A stretch of 64,000 bases of DNA from Antarctobacter sediminis (lineage in GTDB: Bacteria; Pseudomonadota; Alphaproteobacteria; Rhodobacterales; Rhodobacteraceae): assembly GCF_019218285.1 (NCBI RefSeq), contig NZ_JAHUZG010000003.1, positions 62,001 to 126,000 on the forward strand. Reading direction: 5' to 3'. Positions within the stretch are counted from its first letter, which is position 1; each line of letters starts with the position of its first letter. This document shows positions 52,626-61,620 of the stretch, one piece after another. The position numbers and the translations under genes were made by a program. The notes under the pieces are model-generated. The model was not told the origin of the DNA and made no database searches. It worked only from the letters and a program-made list of their open reading frames with translations.

Positions 52626-55058
52626 ATGACTCGCAAACTGGTCGTCATCGGGGCCGGCATGGCCTCGGGCCGGGTGCTGGAACGCCTGCGCGAGCAGGCT
52701 CCGGATGCCTATGATGTCACGCTGTTCAATGCGGAACCGCGTGGCAATTACAACCGCATCATGCTGTCGCCTGTTCTGTCCGGCGAAAAGACCTACGAGG
52801 AAATCGTCACCCATGACGATGCCTGGTACGCGGAAAATGCAATCACCTGCCGCTTTGGCGAACATGTGGTGGGCATCGACCGTGAAGCGAAGACAGTGAC
52901 CGGGCAGAACGGCACTGTGGCTTATGACAAGCTGCTGATTGCCACCGGTTCGGCGCCCTTCATCATCCCGGTGCCGGGCAAGGATCTGACCGGCGTCATT
53001 TCGTACCGCGATCTCGACGATACCAATGCGATGATCGAAGCCTCTGCCAAGGGCGGGCGCGCGGTGGTGATCGGTGGCGGCCTTCTGGGGCTGGAGGCCG
53101 CGGCGGGGCTGGCCCTGCGCGGCATGGAGGTGACGGTCCTGCACCTGATGGGTCACCTGATGGAACGCCAGCTGGACGAGGCGGCGGGCTATCTGCTGAA
53201 GAAGGATCTGGAAAAGCGCGGCATCACGGTGATGACCAAGGCTTCGACCAAGGCGATCCTGGGCGAGGACCGGGTCGAGGCGGTGCTGCTGGAGGACGGC
53301 ACCGTTCTGGACGCCGATCTTGTGGTGATGGCCGTGGGCATCCGCCCGGAAACGCGGTTGGCCAATGACGCCCAAATCGACGTGGCGCGCGGGATCGAGG
53401 TGAACGCGCAGATGATGACCTCGGACCCCGATATCTTTGCCGTTGGCGAATGTGTCGAGCTTGACGGACAGCTTTTTGGCCTTGTCGCGCCGCTATACGA
53501 TCAGGCCAAGGTGGTTGCGGCGGGTTTGTTGGATTCCCCGGCGGCTTTCGTTCCCAAGGAACTGTCGACCAAGCTGAAGGTCACCGGCTGTGACCTGTTC
53601 AGCGCGGGCGATTTCGCCGAAGGGGAGGGCCGCGAGGACATCGTGTTCCGCGATCCGGCGCGCGGTGTCTACAAGCGGCTGGTGATCGAGGGCGACCGGC
53701 TGGTCGGCGCGGTGATGTACGGCGATACCGCCGACAGCAACTGGTTCTTTGGTCTGATCAAGGATGGCACCGACATCTCGGACATGCGCGAGACGCTGAT
53801 CTTTGGCCCGGCCTACCAGGGAGGCGGCCAAGCGGACCCTCTCTCAGCCGTTGCAGCCTTGCCGCCTGAGGCGGAAATCTGCGGTTGCAACGGCGTCTGC
53901 AAATCCACCATTACCGATGCCATTGCGGCGGGTGCCACCGATCTTGGCGCCATCAAGGCGACGACCAAGGCCAGCGCCTCTTGCGGCACCTGCACCGGGC
54001 TTGTCGAACAGCTTTTGCAGGTCTCTCTGGGCGACGATTTCCAGATGCCAGCGGCGCAATCGGTCTGTGGCTGCACGGACCTCAGCCACGAGGACGTCCG
54101 CCGCCTGATCAAGAGCCAGGAGCTGAAAAGCCAGGAGGCGGTCTGGCAGGAACTGGGGTGGAAGACGGTCAACGGCTGCCATGTCTGCCGGCCGGCGATC
54201 AACTATTACCTTCTGGCCGACTGGCCGTTGGAGTACCAGGACGACGCGCAAAGCCGTTTCGTCAATGAACGCAACCACGCCAACATTCAGAAAGACGGCA
54301 CCTATTCGGTGATGCCCCGCATGTGGGGAGGCATGACCACGCCGGACGAACTGATCGCCATTGCCAATGCGGCCAAGAAATACAACGCGGCGGTCAAGGT
54401 GACAGGAGGGCAGCGGATCGACCTTCTGGGCATCCGCAAGGAGGATCTGCCCGCCATCTGGCATGACATGAACGCGGCGGGGATGGTGTCGGGCCACGCC
54501 TATACAAAGGGGCTGCGGACAGTGAAGACCTGCGTCGGCTCTGACTGGTGCCGCTTTGGCACGCAGGACAGCACCGGGCTGGGCATCAAGCTGGAGAAAA
54601 AGCTCTGGGGGTCGTGGACGCCGCACAAGGTCAAGCTCGGCGTGTCCGGCTGCCCGCGCAACTGTGCCGAAGCAACCTGCAAGGACGTGGGCGTGATCTG
54701 CGTCGACAGCGGATACCAGGTGAGCGTCGCGGGTGCGGCAGGCATGGACGTGAAAGAGACAGAACGCCTGATCGACGTGGCCAGCGAAGAGGAAGCGATC
54801 GAATGGATCACCGCCTTTGTCCAACTGTACCGCGAGCACGCCAAATACCTTGATCGCCCTTATAAATGGGTCGCCAAGGTGGGGCTGGACTGGGTGCAGG
54901 AGGTCCTGTCGGACGAAGCGGAACGCGCCGATCTGGTGCGCCGGTTCGATATCTCGCAAAGCGTCTATCAGACAGATCCTTGGGCCGAACGCGCCGACGG
55001 CGAAGCCGCACGCCGGTTCCAGCCCATGGCCGACTTCACCCGGGAGGCGGCGGAATGA
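52626..55058 (+). CDS. nirB: NAD(P)H-dependent assimilatory nitrite reductase large subunit NirB
   Basis: The 810-residue product reduces nitrite to ammonium. The N-terminal FAD/NADH oxidoreductase part has KLVVIGAGMASGRVL, VVIGGGLLGLEAAAGLALRG and DIFAVGECVE. A BFD-like [2Fe-2S] domain (CGCNGVCKSTI…CGTCTG, about 420-470) follows, and then the sulfite/nitrite reductase half. That half carries TCVGSDWCRFGTQDS and GCPRNCAEATCKDVG, the four siroheme/[4Fe-4S] cysteines. ATG at 52626 has GGAG upstream. It is complete for the family. Siroheme would come from CysG at the end of the operon. Confidence 0.95.
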   Translation: MTRKLVVIGAGMASGRVLERLREQAPDAYDVTLFNAEPRGNYNRIMLSPVLSGEKTYEEIVTHDDAWYAENAITCRFGEHVVGIDREAKTVTGQNGTVAYDKLLIATGSAPFIIPVPGKDLTGVISYRDLDDTNAMIEASAKGGRAVVIGGGLLGLEAAAGLALRGMEVTVLHLMGHLMERQLDEAAGYLLKKDLEKRGITVMTKASTKAILGEDRVEAVLLEDGTVLDADLVVMAVGIRPETRLANDAQIDVARGIEVNAQMMTSDPDIFAVGECVELDGQLFGLVAPLYDQAKVVAAGLLDSPAAFVPKELSTKLKVTGCDLFSAGDFAEGEGREDIVFRDPARGVYKRLVIEGDRLVGAVMYGDTADSNWFFGLIKDGTDISDMRETLIFGPAYQGGGQADPLSAVAALPPEAEICGCNGVCKSTITDAIAAGATDLGAIKATTKASASCGTCTGLVEQLLQVSLGDDFQMPAAQSVCGCTDLSHEDVRRLIKSQELKSQEAVWQELGWKTVNGCHVCRPAINYYLLADWPLEYQDDAQSRFVNERNHANIQKDGTYSVMPRMWGGMTTPDELIAIANAAKKYNAAVKVTGGQRIDLLGIRKEDLPAIWHDMNAAGMVSGHAYTKGLRTVKTCVGSDWCRFGTQDSTGLGIKLEKKLWGSWTPHKVKLGVSGCPRNCAEATCKDVGVICVDSGYQVSVAGAAGMDVKETERLIDVASEEEAIEWITAFVQLYREHAKYLDRPYKWVAKVGLDWVQEVLSDEAERADLVRRFDISQSVYQTDPWAERADGEAARRFQPMADFTREAAE

Positions 55059-55073
55059 ATATCGTCGCAACCC

Positions 55074-55134
55074 GCCCCGGCCTTTGCGCCGGGGCCTCCT
55101 GCCGGCCCGCGAGGCCCCGTATCAAGTCCGGGGC
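55074..55134. repeat. REP-like GC-rich repeat between nirB and nirD
   Basis: A GCCCCGGC/GCCGGGGC hairpin (55074-55095) and a second unit with ATCAAGTCCGGGGC (55113-55134) lie in the 121-base gap. The 14-mer is the reverse complement of one in the nrtA-nrtB gap. Confidence 0.6.
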
Positions 55135-55179
55135 GGGGTCTTGGTCTTTTGAACTGTGTCACGCCAAGGAGGCTGCGGA

Positions 55180-55512
55180 ATGAACTGGATCGACATCGGA
55201 GCCGTGTCAGATGTGCCGCTGCGCGGCGCGCGGCTGGTCAAGACCCACGCAGGCTGTATCGCGGTCTTTCGCACCGCCGAGGCCGAGGTCTTTGCCGCCT
55301 CCAACGCCTGTCCCCACAAGGCCGGGCCGTTATCCGAGGGCATCGTTCACGGGCAAAAGGTCACTTGCCCGCTGCACAACTGGGTCTTTGACCTGAACAC
55401 GGGCGAGGCACAGGGGGCCGACGAAGGCCGCATTGCCGTCTACCCGGTGCGCATCGAAGCGGGCCGTATCCTGCTGGACGTCAGCGTGCTGGAAAACCGG
55501 AGCGCGGCGTGA
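55180..55512 (+). CDS. nirD: Nitrite reductase small subunit NirD (Rieske-type)
   Basis: The 110-residue Rieske-fold protein retains both ligand pairs: CPH in SNACPHKAGPLSEG and CPLH in VTCPLHNWVFDLNTG. It can therefore hold a [2Fe-2S] centre, unlike some NirD proteins that have lost it. It assists NirB. The ATG at 55180 has AAGGAGG upstream. Its stop overlaps the nasA start region. The REP-like element just upstream may tune its expression relative to nirB. Confidence 0.92.
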   Translation: MNWIDIGAVSDVPLRGARLVKTHAGCIAVFRTAEAEVFAASNACPHKAGPLSEGIVHGQKVTCPLHNWVFDLNTGEAQGADEGRIAVYPVRIEAGRILLDVSVLENRSAA

Positions 55513-58142
55513 TGGACGGGGCAGGGCGGAAACCGATCCGGTCGACCTGCCCCTATTGCGGGGTGGGCTGCGGGGTTCTGCTGACGCCGCAGGCGGATGG
55601 CGGCGTGCAGGTGCAGGGCGATCCCGATCATCCGGCCAATTTCGGGCGACTTTGTTCCAAGGGGTCGGCGCTGGGCGAAACCGTGGGGTTGGATCACCGC
55701 CTTCTGGCGCCGCGTATCGGCGGGCAAGACGTCACCTGGGACCGCGCGCTGGATACCGTGGCCCGCCGTTTTTCCGCCACCATCGCCGAACACGGGCCGG
55801 ACAGCGTGGCCTTTTATGTCTCGGGCCAATTGCTGACCGAGGACTACTATGTCGCCAACAAGCTGATGAAGGGGTTCATCGGCTCGGCCAATATCGACAC
55901 CAATTCGCGGCTGTGCATGGCCTCGACGGTGGCAGGGCACAAGCGGGCCTTTGGCACCGATACCGTCCCCGGCACCTATGAAGACCTCGAAGAGGCGGAT
56001 CTGATCGTGCTGGTCGGGTCGAACCTCGCCTGGTGCCACCCTGTGCTGTACCAGCGCGTGCTTGCCGCCCGTAAACGGCGCGGCACCCGGATTATCGTCA
56101 TCGACCCGCGCCGCACCGCCAGTTGCGACGGCGCGGACATGCATCTTGCGCTGGAACCGGGATCGGATGTGGCGCTGTTCAATCGTTTGTTCGCGGCGAT
56201 CTACGAGGCCGGCGCGCTGGACAAGGAATACCTGCAACATACCGAAGGCTTCGATCAGGTGCTTTGCAAGGCCAGCGTCGAGGACAGCAGCGTCACCGGG
56301 CTGAGCGAGGCGCAGATCACCGGGTTTTGCCGCGAATGGATCCGCACCGAAAAGGTCGTCACCATCTTCAGCCAGGGCGTGAACCAATCCAGTTCCGGTT
56401 CGGACAAGGTCAACGCGATCCTGAATTGCCACCTCGCCACGGGCCGGATCGGCAAGCCGGGTTGCGGTCCGCTGTCGGTCACGGGCCAGCCCAACGCCAT
56501 GGGTGGACGAGAGGTGGGGGGGCTGGCCAATATGCTGGCCTGCCATCTCGACCTTGAAAATGCCGACCACCGCGCAGCGGTGCGCGACTTCTGGCGCGCG
56601 CCTTTCGTGCCCGATGCGCCGGGGCTCAAGGCCGTCGACATGTTCCGCGCCGTCGGAGTGGGGCGCATCAAGGCGCTGTGGATCATCCACACCAATCCCG
56701 CCGTTTCCATGCCGGATGCCGACGCTGTGCGCGATGCCATCGCCGGTTGCGATTTCACCGTCGTCAGCGACATTACCGGGGCAACGGACACCGCCCGCCT
56801 TGCCGATGTCCTGCTGCCCGCCAGCGCATGGGCGGAAAAGGACGGCACCGTCACCAATTCCGACCGCACCATCAGCCGTCAGCGCGCGGTGCTGCCCGCC
56901 CCCGGTCAGGCCAAACCGGATTGGGAAATCCTTGCCGAGGTCGGTCGCCGCATGGGCTGGGACGAGGCCTTTGACTATCAGTCGCCAGCCGAGATCTTTC
57001 GCGAATACGCGGCGCTGTCGGGGATCGCCGGGGCGTTTGGCCGTGATTTCGACATCTCGGCGCTCGCCACCCTGCGGGCCGAGGCCTACGAGGAGATGGC
57101 CCCGGTACGCTGGCCGGTCAGCAAACTGCGCAAAGGCGGTCGGTTCTTTGCCGATGGCCGGTTCTTTCACCCCGACGGCAAGGCCCGCCTCTTGCCGGTG
57201 TCCTGGCGTCCGCCCGTGGCAAAGACCGCGCCGCGCTATCCGTTCCGCCTGAACACCGGGCGCACGCGTGACCAGTGGCACACGATGACGCGCACGGCGC
57301 TGTCGCCCCGCCTGTCCGCACATCTGGCCGAGCCGTTCCTTGAAATCCACCCGTCGGATGCACGGGCACAGGCCATCGGCTCCGCCGATCTGGTGCAGGT
57401 CCACAGCCCGCAGGGCAGCGCCATCCTGCGCGCGCGCATCACCGATGCGGTCCAGCCCGGTCAGGTCTTTGCCCCGATCCACTGGACGGGGGAAACTGCA
57501 CCCTCGGCCCGGATCGACACGCTTGTGGCGCCGGTGACGGACCCGGTGTCCGGGCAACCCGAAAGCAAGGCCAGCGTGGTCAATGTCACCCGGTTGCAGG
57601 CGGCGTGGTACGGTTTCGCCGTCTCGGCCCGCCCGATGACGCCGCGTGCCGAATATTGGGCGCTCAGTGCCACACGCGCCGGGATGCGCGCCGAACTTGC
57701 GGGGATGACAGCCCCGCAAAACTGGGAGGAGGAGGCCCGCGTGCTGTTCGGCCTGCCCTGGGCCGAGGTGTCCTCGGTCATCGGGCCGGGGCCGGGCAGC
57801 GCGCGGCTGGTGTTCCGACAGGGCGGTCGTCTGGTCGCGGCGTTGTTCGTGTCGCCCACACCGGTCGCCGTCATGCGTGATTACCTTGCCACGCTGCCGG
57901 ACCAGCCGGACCATGGCATCCTGTCGGGCCGGTCGCCCGCCGATATGCCAGATCCCGGCCCGATCCTCTGTTCCTGTTTCGGGGTGGGCGTGAACACCAT
58001 CCTCACCGCGATCGAAAAGGACGGGTTGTTGAGCGTCGAAGCCATCGGCGCGGCGCTTCAGGCGGGCACGAACTGCGGTTCCTGCCGTCCGGAACTGGCC
58101 GACCTGCTGGCTTCGGTGCAACCAAGGGAGGCCGCGGAATGA
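55512..58142 (+). CDS. nasA: Assimilatory nitrate reductase catalytic subunit NasA
   Basis: The 876-residue molybdopterin enzyme reduces nitrate to nitrite in the cytoplasm. The N-terminal [4Fe-4S] site has Cys in STCPYCGVGCG and FGRLCSKGSALG. Mo-bis-MGD regions include SANIDTNSRLCMAST, VGSNLAWCHPVLYQR, GPLSVTGQPNAMGGREVGG and the C-terminal barrel with NTGRTRDQWHTMTRT. It ends with a BFD-like [2Fe-2S] domain (ILCSCFGVGVNTI…NCGSCRPEL). That form is common in bacterial NasA and links it to an electron donor. ATG at 55512 directly follows a GTG; the following gene overlaps by 4 bases. Confidence 0.95.
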   Translation: MDGAGRKPIRSTCPYCGVGCGVLLTPQADGGVQVQGDPDHPANFGRLCSKGSALGETVGLDHRLLAPRIGGQDVTWDRALDTVARRFSATIAEHGPDSVAFYVSGQLLTEDYYVANKLMKGFIGSANIDTNSRLCMASTVAGHKRAFGTDTVPGTYEDLEEADLIVLVGSNLAWCHPVLYQRVLAARKRRGTRIIVIDPRRTASCDGADMHLALEPGSDVALFNRLFAAIYEAGALDKEYLQHTEGFDQVLCKASVEDSSVTGLSEAQITGFCREWIRTEKVVTIFSQGVNQSSSGSDKVNAILNCHLATGRIGKPGCGPLSVTGQPNAMGGREVGGLANMLACHLDLENADHRAAVRDFWRAPFVPDAPGLKAVDMFRAVGVGRIKALWIIHTNPAVSMPDADAVRDAIAGCDFTVVSDITGATDTARLADVLLPASAWAEKDGTVTNSDRTISRQRAVLPAPGQAKPDWEILAEVGRRMGWDEAFDYQSPAEIFREYAALSGIAGAFGRDFDISALATLRAEAYEEMAPVRWPVSKLRKGGRFFADGRFFHPDGKARLLPVSWRPPVAKTAPRYPFRLNTGRTRDQWHTMTRTALSPRLSAHLAEPFLEIHPSDARAQAIGSADLVQVHSPQGSAILRARITDAVQPGQVFAPIHWTGETAPSARIDTLVAPVTDPVSGQPESKASVVNVTRLQAAWYGFAVSARPMTPRAEYWALSATRAGMRAELAGMTAPQNWEEEARVLFGLPWAEVSSVIGPGPGSARLVFRQGGRLVAALFVSPTPVAVMRDYLATLPDQPDHGILSGRSPADMPDPGPILCSCFGVGVNTILTAIEKDGLLSVEAIGAALQAGTNCGSCRPELADLLASVQPREAAE

Positions 58143-59083
58143 GCCTGTCCGCCCATGTGCGCACCCTTGGCCGGGGGCCGGGTCGGTCGCGGTCGCTGAC
58201 CGAGGATGAGGCCGCCGAGGCCATGACCCTGATGCTGGAAGGGGCCGCGCCCGAGGCTGTTGGCGCGCTGCTGATGCTGCTGCGGATGAAGGGAGAGACC
58301 GCGCCGGAAATCGCCGGTCTGGCCCGCGCCGCGCAGGCCCCCTTGGCGGATTGGCCTCAGGTGGATCTGGATTGGCCCTGCTATGCGGCAGGGCGCACCC
58401 GGGGCCTGCCATGGTTCCTGCTGTCGGCCAAGCTGGTCGCGGGCAAAGGGCACCGCGTTTTGCTGCATGGCTGGAACGGGCAGGACGGGGCGATCCGCGA
58501 CGGGATTGCCCGGCTGGGCATCCCGACGGTCGCAACCCCGGCGCAAGCGGCACAAGCGCTGGAGAACGGTGGCATCGCCTACCTTCCGCTGGAACAGGCG
58601 CACCCCGCGCTGTTTGCCTTGCTGGACCTGCGGCGCAGGCTGGGCCTGCGGTCCTGCATCAACACTGTTTGCCGGATGCTGAACCCGGGCCGCGCCACGG
58701 CCAGCGTGCAGGGCGTTTTTCACCCGTCTTATCGACTGTTGCAGGCGGATGCGGCGCAATTGCTCGGCTGGCGCAACCTCAGCGTCATCAAGGGCGGCGG
58801 CGGCGAATTCGAACGGCATCCGGGGATGGATATCGCCGGGTTCGGTTTGCGTGATAGCCAGCCGTGGCAGGACAGCTTTGCCGCGCTGACCGAGGATCAC
58901 CGCCGCCTGTCTGACCTTGACCTGCCCGGCGAAGCGCTGACCGCGCTTTGGGACCGGGATCGGGGGCCGGAATTCGCGCGCCAGATCGTTCTGGGCACCG
59001 CGGCGCTGGCCTTGGACACCCTGGGGCAGGACGCCGATGCCACGCAGCTTTGGCAAGCCCGCCCCGTTCCGCAGACCGCCTGA
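58139..59083 (+). CDS. TrpD2/YbiB-like protein (anthranilate phosphoribosyltransferase fold)
   Basis: The 314-residue product has the glycosyltransferase family-3 fold: N-terminal helices (LTEDEAAEAMTLMLEGAAPEAVGALLMLLRMKGET, in parts), then VLLHGWNG, LRSCINTVCRMLNPGRA and VIKGGGGEFERHP. These resemble TrpD but lack the exact PRPP loop, as in the TrpD2/YbiB group. Those proteins bind nucleic acids and have no shown phosphoribosyltransferase activity. It overlaps nasA by 4 bases, so it belongs to the nitrate operon, an association also known in other proteobacteria. Its job in nitrate assimilation is unknown. Confidence 0.75.
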   Translation: MSLSAHVRTLGRGPGRSRSLTEDEAAEAMTLMLEGAAPEAVGALLMLLRMKGETAPEIAGLARAAQAPLADWPQVDLDWPCYAAGRTRGLPWFLLSAKLVAGKGHRVLLHGWNGQDGAIRDGIARLGIPTVATPAQAAQALENGGIAYLPLEQAHPALFALLDLRRRLGLRSCINTVCRMLNPGRATASVQGVFHPSYRLLQADAAQLLGWRNLSVIKGGGGEFERHPGMDIAGFGLRDSQPWQDSFAALTEDHRRLSDLDLPGEALTALWDRDRGPEFARQIVLGTAALALDTLGQDADATQLWQARPVPQTA

Positions 59084-59095
59084 CAGGAGACCGCC

Positions 59096-60505
59096 ATGAA
59101 AAGCTTTCCGATGTTCATCCGCACCTCTGGCCGCCGTGTCGTCATCGTCGGCGGGGGCGAACAGGCGGCACAAAAGGCGCGGCTGATCCTCAAGACGGAT
59201 GCGCAGATTCTGCTGGTCGCACCGGAACTGGACGCAGAGTTGCAGGCGCTGGTGCTGGCGGGGCGGGCGGTTCATCACCGCAGCTTGTCCGCCGACACGT
59301 TCGACGGCGCGGCCATGGGGTTCATCGCCACCGGATGTCCGGGGCTGGACGCCGCCGCGCACGGATTGGCCCGGGCGGTGCGCTGCCCGGTCAACGTGGT
59401 CGACCGGCCCGAACTGTGCGACCTCACGACCCCGGCTCTGGTCGATCGGGATCCGGTTGTGGTGGCCATCGGCAGCGAGGGCACTGCGCCGGTCCTGACC
59501 CGCGAGATCAAGACCCGGTTGGAAGAGATGCTGTCCCCCTCGCTGGGCGGTCTGGCGGCGCTGGCGGGTCGGTTGCGGCCCGTGGTCAATGCGCGTGTCC
59601 CGCGCAGTCAGCGGCGGGCCTTTTGGGCGTGGGTCTTCAAGGGTGCGCCGCGCATGACATGGACCCGTGGCGGCGAACGCGAGGCGGCGCAGGCGATCAA
59701 GGCCGCCATCGATGCGGGCGGTGCCCCGCGCAAAACCGCCAAGGGTCATGTTTCCCTTGTCGGGGCGGGACCGGGTGCGCGCGACCTGCTGACCCTGCGC
59801 GCGGTCGAACGGCTGCAAGAAGCGGATGTGATCTTTTACGACCGGCTGGTCGATCCCGAGGTGCTGGAACTGGCGCGCCGTGATGCCGAACGGATCTTTG
59901 TCGGCAAACATGTCGGCGCGCACGCTTGGCCTCAAGACCGCATCAACGCGGTGATCCTGACGGCGGCGCAACAAGGCAAACGGGTGGTGCGTTTGAAATC
60001 CGGCGATCCCGGCATCTTTGGCCGCGCAGGTGAGGAAATCGCCGTCCTGCGTGCCGCAGGTGTGACGGTTGACGTGGTGCCGGGCATCACCGCGGCCTCG
60101 GCCGCGTCGGCAGCATTTGGGGAAAGCCTGACCGAACGCGGCATATCGGACACCTTGATCCTGACCACCGGGCAAAGCCGCGAGGGCGCGGCCCTGCCCG
60201 ACAGCACGCGACATGCCGTGCCGGGAACGACCTCTGCTTATTACATGTCGGTGCGACAGGCGGCGCGCATTCGGGATGACCTGATTGCGCGGGGATTGCC
60301 GCCGCATAGCCCGGTGCGGGTGGCCATCGAGGTTTCGAAACCCGGCGAGCAATTGCTGAACTGCCCGCTGGGGGCGCTGGTCGAGACACTGAAAGCGGCG
60401 GATTGCGACGGCTGTGCGGTGATCCTTGTCACATGGCCCGAAGTTTCTGGACCCGAAGCCATCAACCGCCCGGTGGCGCAACGTCCCAAGGTCTGTTTGG
60501 CCTGA
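59096..60505 (+). CDS. cysG: Siroheme synthase CysG (fused dehydrogenase/ferrochelatase and uroporphyrinogen-III methyltransferase)
   Basis: The 469-residue product makes siroheme for NirB. The N-terminal precorrin-2 dehydrogenase/ferrochelatase domain has RRVVIVGGGEQAAQKARLIL and the C-terminal SAM-dependent methyltransferase has VSLVGAGPGARDLLTLRAVERLQEADVIFYDRLV in parts, VRLKSGDPGIFGRAGEE and VVPGITAASAASA. AGGAG precedes the ATG. It closes the nitrate operon and is followed by an intrinsic terminator. Confidence 0.95.
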   Translation: MKSFPMFIRTSGRRVVIVGGGEQAAQKARLILKTDAQILLVAPELDAELQALVLAGRAVHHRSLSADTFDGAAMGFIATGCPGLDAAAHGLARAVRCPVNVVDRPELCDLTTPALVDRDPVVVAIGSEGTAPVLTREIKTRLEEMLSPSLGGLAALAGRLRPVVNARVPRSQRRAFWAWVFKGAPRMTWTRGGEREAAQAIKAAIDAGGAPRKTAKGHVSLVGAGPGARDLLTLRAVERLQEADVIFYDRLVDPEVLELARRDAERIFVGKHVGAHAWPQDRINAVILTAAQQGKRVVRLKSGDPGIFGRAGEEIAVLRAAGVTVDVVPGITAASAASAAFGESLTERGISDTLILTTGQSREGAALPDSTRHAVPGTTSAYYMSVRQAARIRDDLIARGLPPHSPVRVAIEVSKPGEQLLNCPLGALVETLKAADCDGCAVILVTWPEVSGPEAINRPVAQRPKVCLA

Positions 60506-60525
60506 CCCTTGGATTGGTCCAAGGC

Positions 60526-60555
60526 AAAAAGGGGCGCGGAACGCCCCCTTTTTAT
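60526..60555. terminator. Bidirectional intrinsic terminator between cysG and potD-like genes
   Basis: AAAAAGGGGCG and CGCCCCCTTTTT form a hairpin with T-runs in both directions. It lies 21 bases after the cysG stop and 14 bases beyond the end of the convergent gene. Confidence 0.88.
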
Positions 60556-60568
60556 CACCTGACCAAGG

Positions 60569-61600
60569 TCACTTTTTCAGGTTGGTCCAGATCTGGTCAT
60601 AGACCTCTTGCACCTGCTGGTCGCAGACCTGGATAAAGACGCCCTGACCGGCATCGGCGGGCGGGTTCGATTCAGGCTGGGTGGCCAGCGTCGGATCAAG
60701 AAAGGGGCCAACGCCTTCGACACCCGCGACGTAGCGCGCATAGTTGGTGACGGCGGCGATGTTTTCAGGCTCCAGCAGGAAATCCATGAACTTGAGCGCG
60801 TTGTCGCGGTTGGGCGCATCCTTGAGCAGCACGACATTGTCCATCCAGACCACATACCCCTGTGCCGGAAAGGCGTATTCGATGTTCGCGCCTTCTTCGC
60901 GCGCCTTGGCGGCGAAGCCGTCATAGATCTGGCCCACGGCGGCATCGCCCGAGACCAGCACCTCTTTCGCGGTGTCCGAGTTGAACGAGGCCCAATGCTG
61001 TTTCGCCTCTTGCAGCATGGCGTTCAGCGCCTTGAGCTGGTCGCGGTCGGTGGAACATTGCGGAATGCCCATGTGCAGCGCGGCCATGGCCATGACCTCG
61101 CCCTGACTGTCCAGCATGTTGATCTTGCCCGACAGGGCGGCAGGCGGGTTGAACAGGATGTCGGTGGTGTTGATGTCGCCGTCATAGACATCGCGGTTCA
61201 CGGCAAATGAAGTGGACCCCCACTGGTACGGGATCGAATGCGCGCGGCCCGGATCGAAGGACGGGTCGGCCCATTGCGGCTGGATATTGTCCTTGTTGGC
61301 CAGCTCGCCGTCCTTGATCGTGTCCAGCAGGCCCTCTTGTGCCATGATCTGCACCATGTAGTCGCCGGGCACCGCGACGTCATAGGTGCCGATGGCGCCC
61401 GCTTTGAGCGCGGCCAGCAGCGCCTCGTTGCTGTCGTAGGTGTCCATGACAACCTCGACGTCATATTCCTCGCTGAACTTGTCCAGCAGATCCTGCGGGA
61501 TGTATTCGAACCAGTGATAAACCACCAGCTTGCCCTCGGCGGCGGCCATTCCCGCCGTCAGAGCCAGTGCCGCGACGGTTGTCGTCAAGAGTTTTTTCAT
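60569..61600 (-). CDS. Polyamine-type ABC transporter substrate-binding protein (PotD/PotF family)
   Basis: The 343-residue periplasmic protein has a signal peptide (KKLLTTTVAALALTAGMAAAE). It shows the family blocks LVVYHWFEYIPQDLLDKFSEE, DTYDSNEALLAALKAG, DVAVPGDYMVQIMAQEG and YAFPAQGYVVWMDNVVLLKDAP. The ATG at 61600 is preceded by GAGGGG. It is the last gene of a potA-B-C-D-like minus-strand operon. The specific polyamine cannot be told from the sequence. Confidence 0.9.
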   Translation of the reverse strand: MKKLLTTTVAALALTAGMAAAEGKLVVYHWFEYIPQDLLDKFSEEYDVEVVMDTYDSNEALLAALKAGAIGTYDVAVPGDYMVQIMAQEGLLDTIKDGELANKDNIQPQWADPSFDPGRAHSIPYQWGSTSFAVNRDVYDGDINTTDILFNPPAALSGKINMLDSQGEVMAMAALHMGIPQCSTDRDQLKALNAMLQEAKQHWASFNSDTAKEVLVSGDAAVGQIYDGFAAKAREEGANIEYAFPAQGYVVWMDNVVLLKDAPNRDNALKFMDFLLEPENIAAVTNYARYVAGVEGVGPFLDPTLATQPESNPPADAGQGVFIQVCDQQVQEVYDQIWTNLKK

Positions 61601-61620
61601 TGTCTTTCCCCTCTGTTGGT

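Noticed and set aside
55440-58553. A 1037-residue open frame on the minus strand opposite nasA
   Set aside because: It is the antisense shadow of nasA and neighbours in high-GC DNA. The translation is rich in Arg, Gly and His without any family pattern, and nasA itself has complete motifs.
58058-60481. An 807-residue minus-strand frame opposite the TrpD2-like and cysG genes
   Set aside because: It is the antisense shadow of two well-supported genes, with no domain and no ribosome site.
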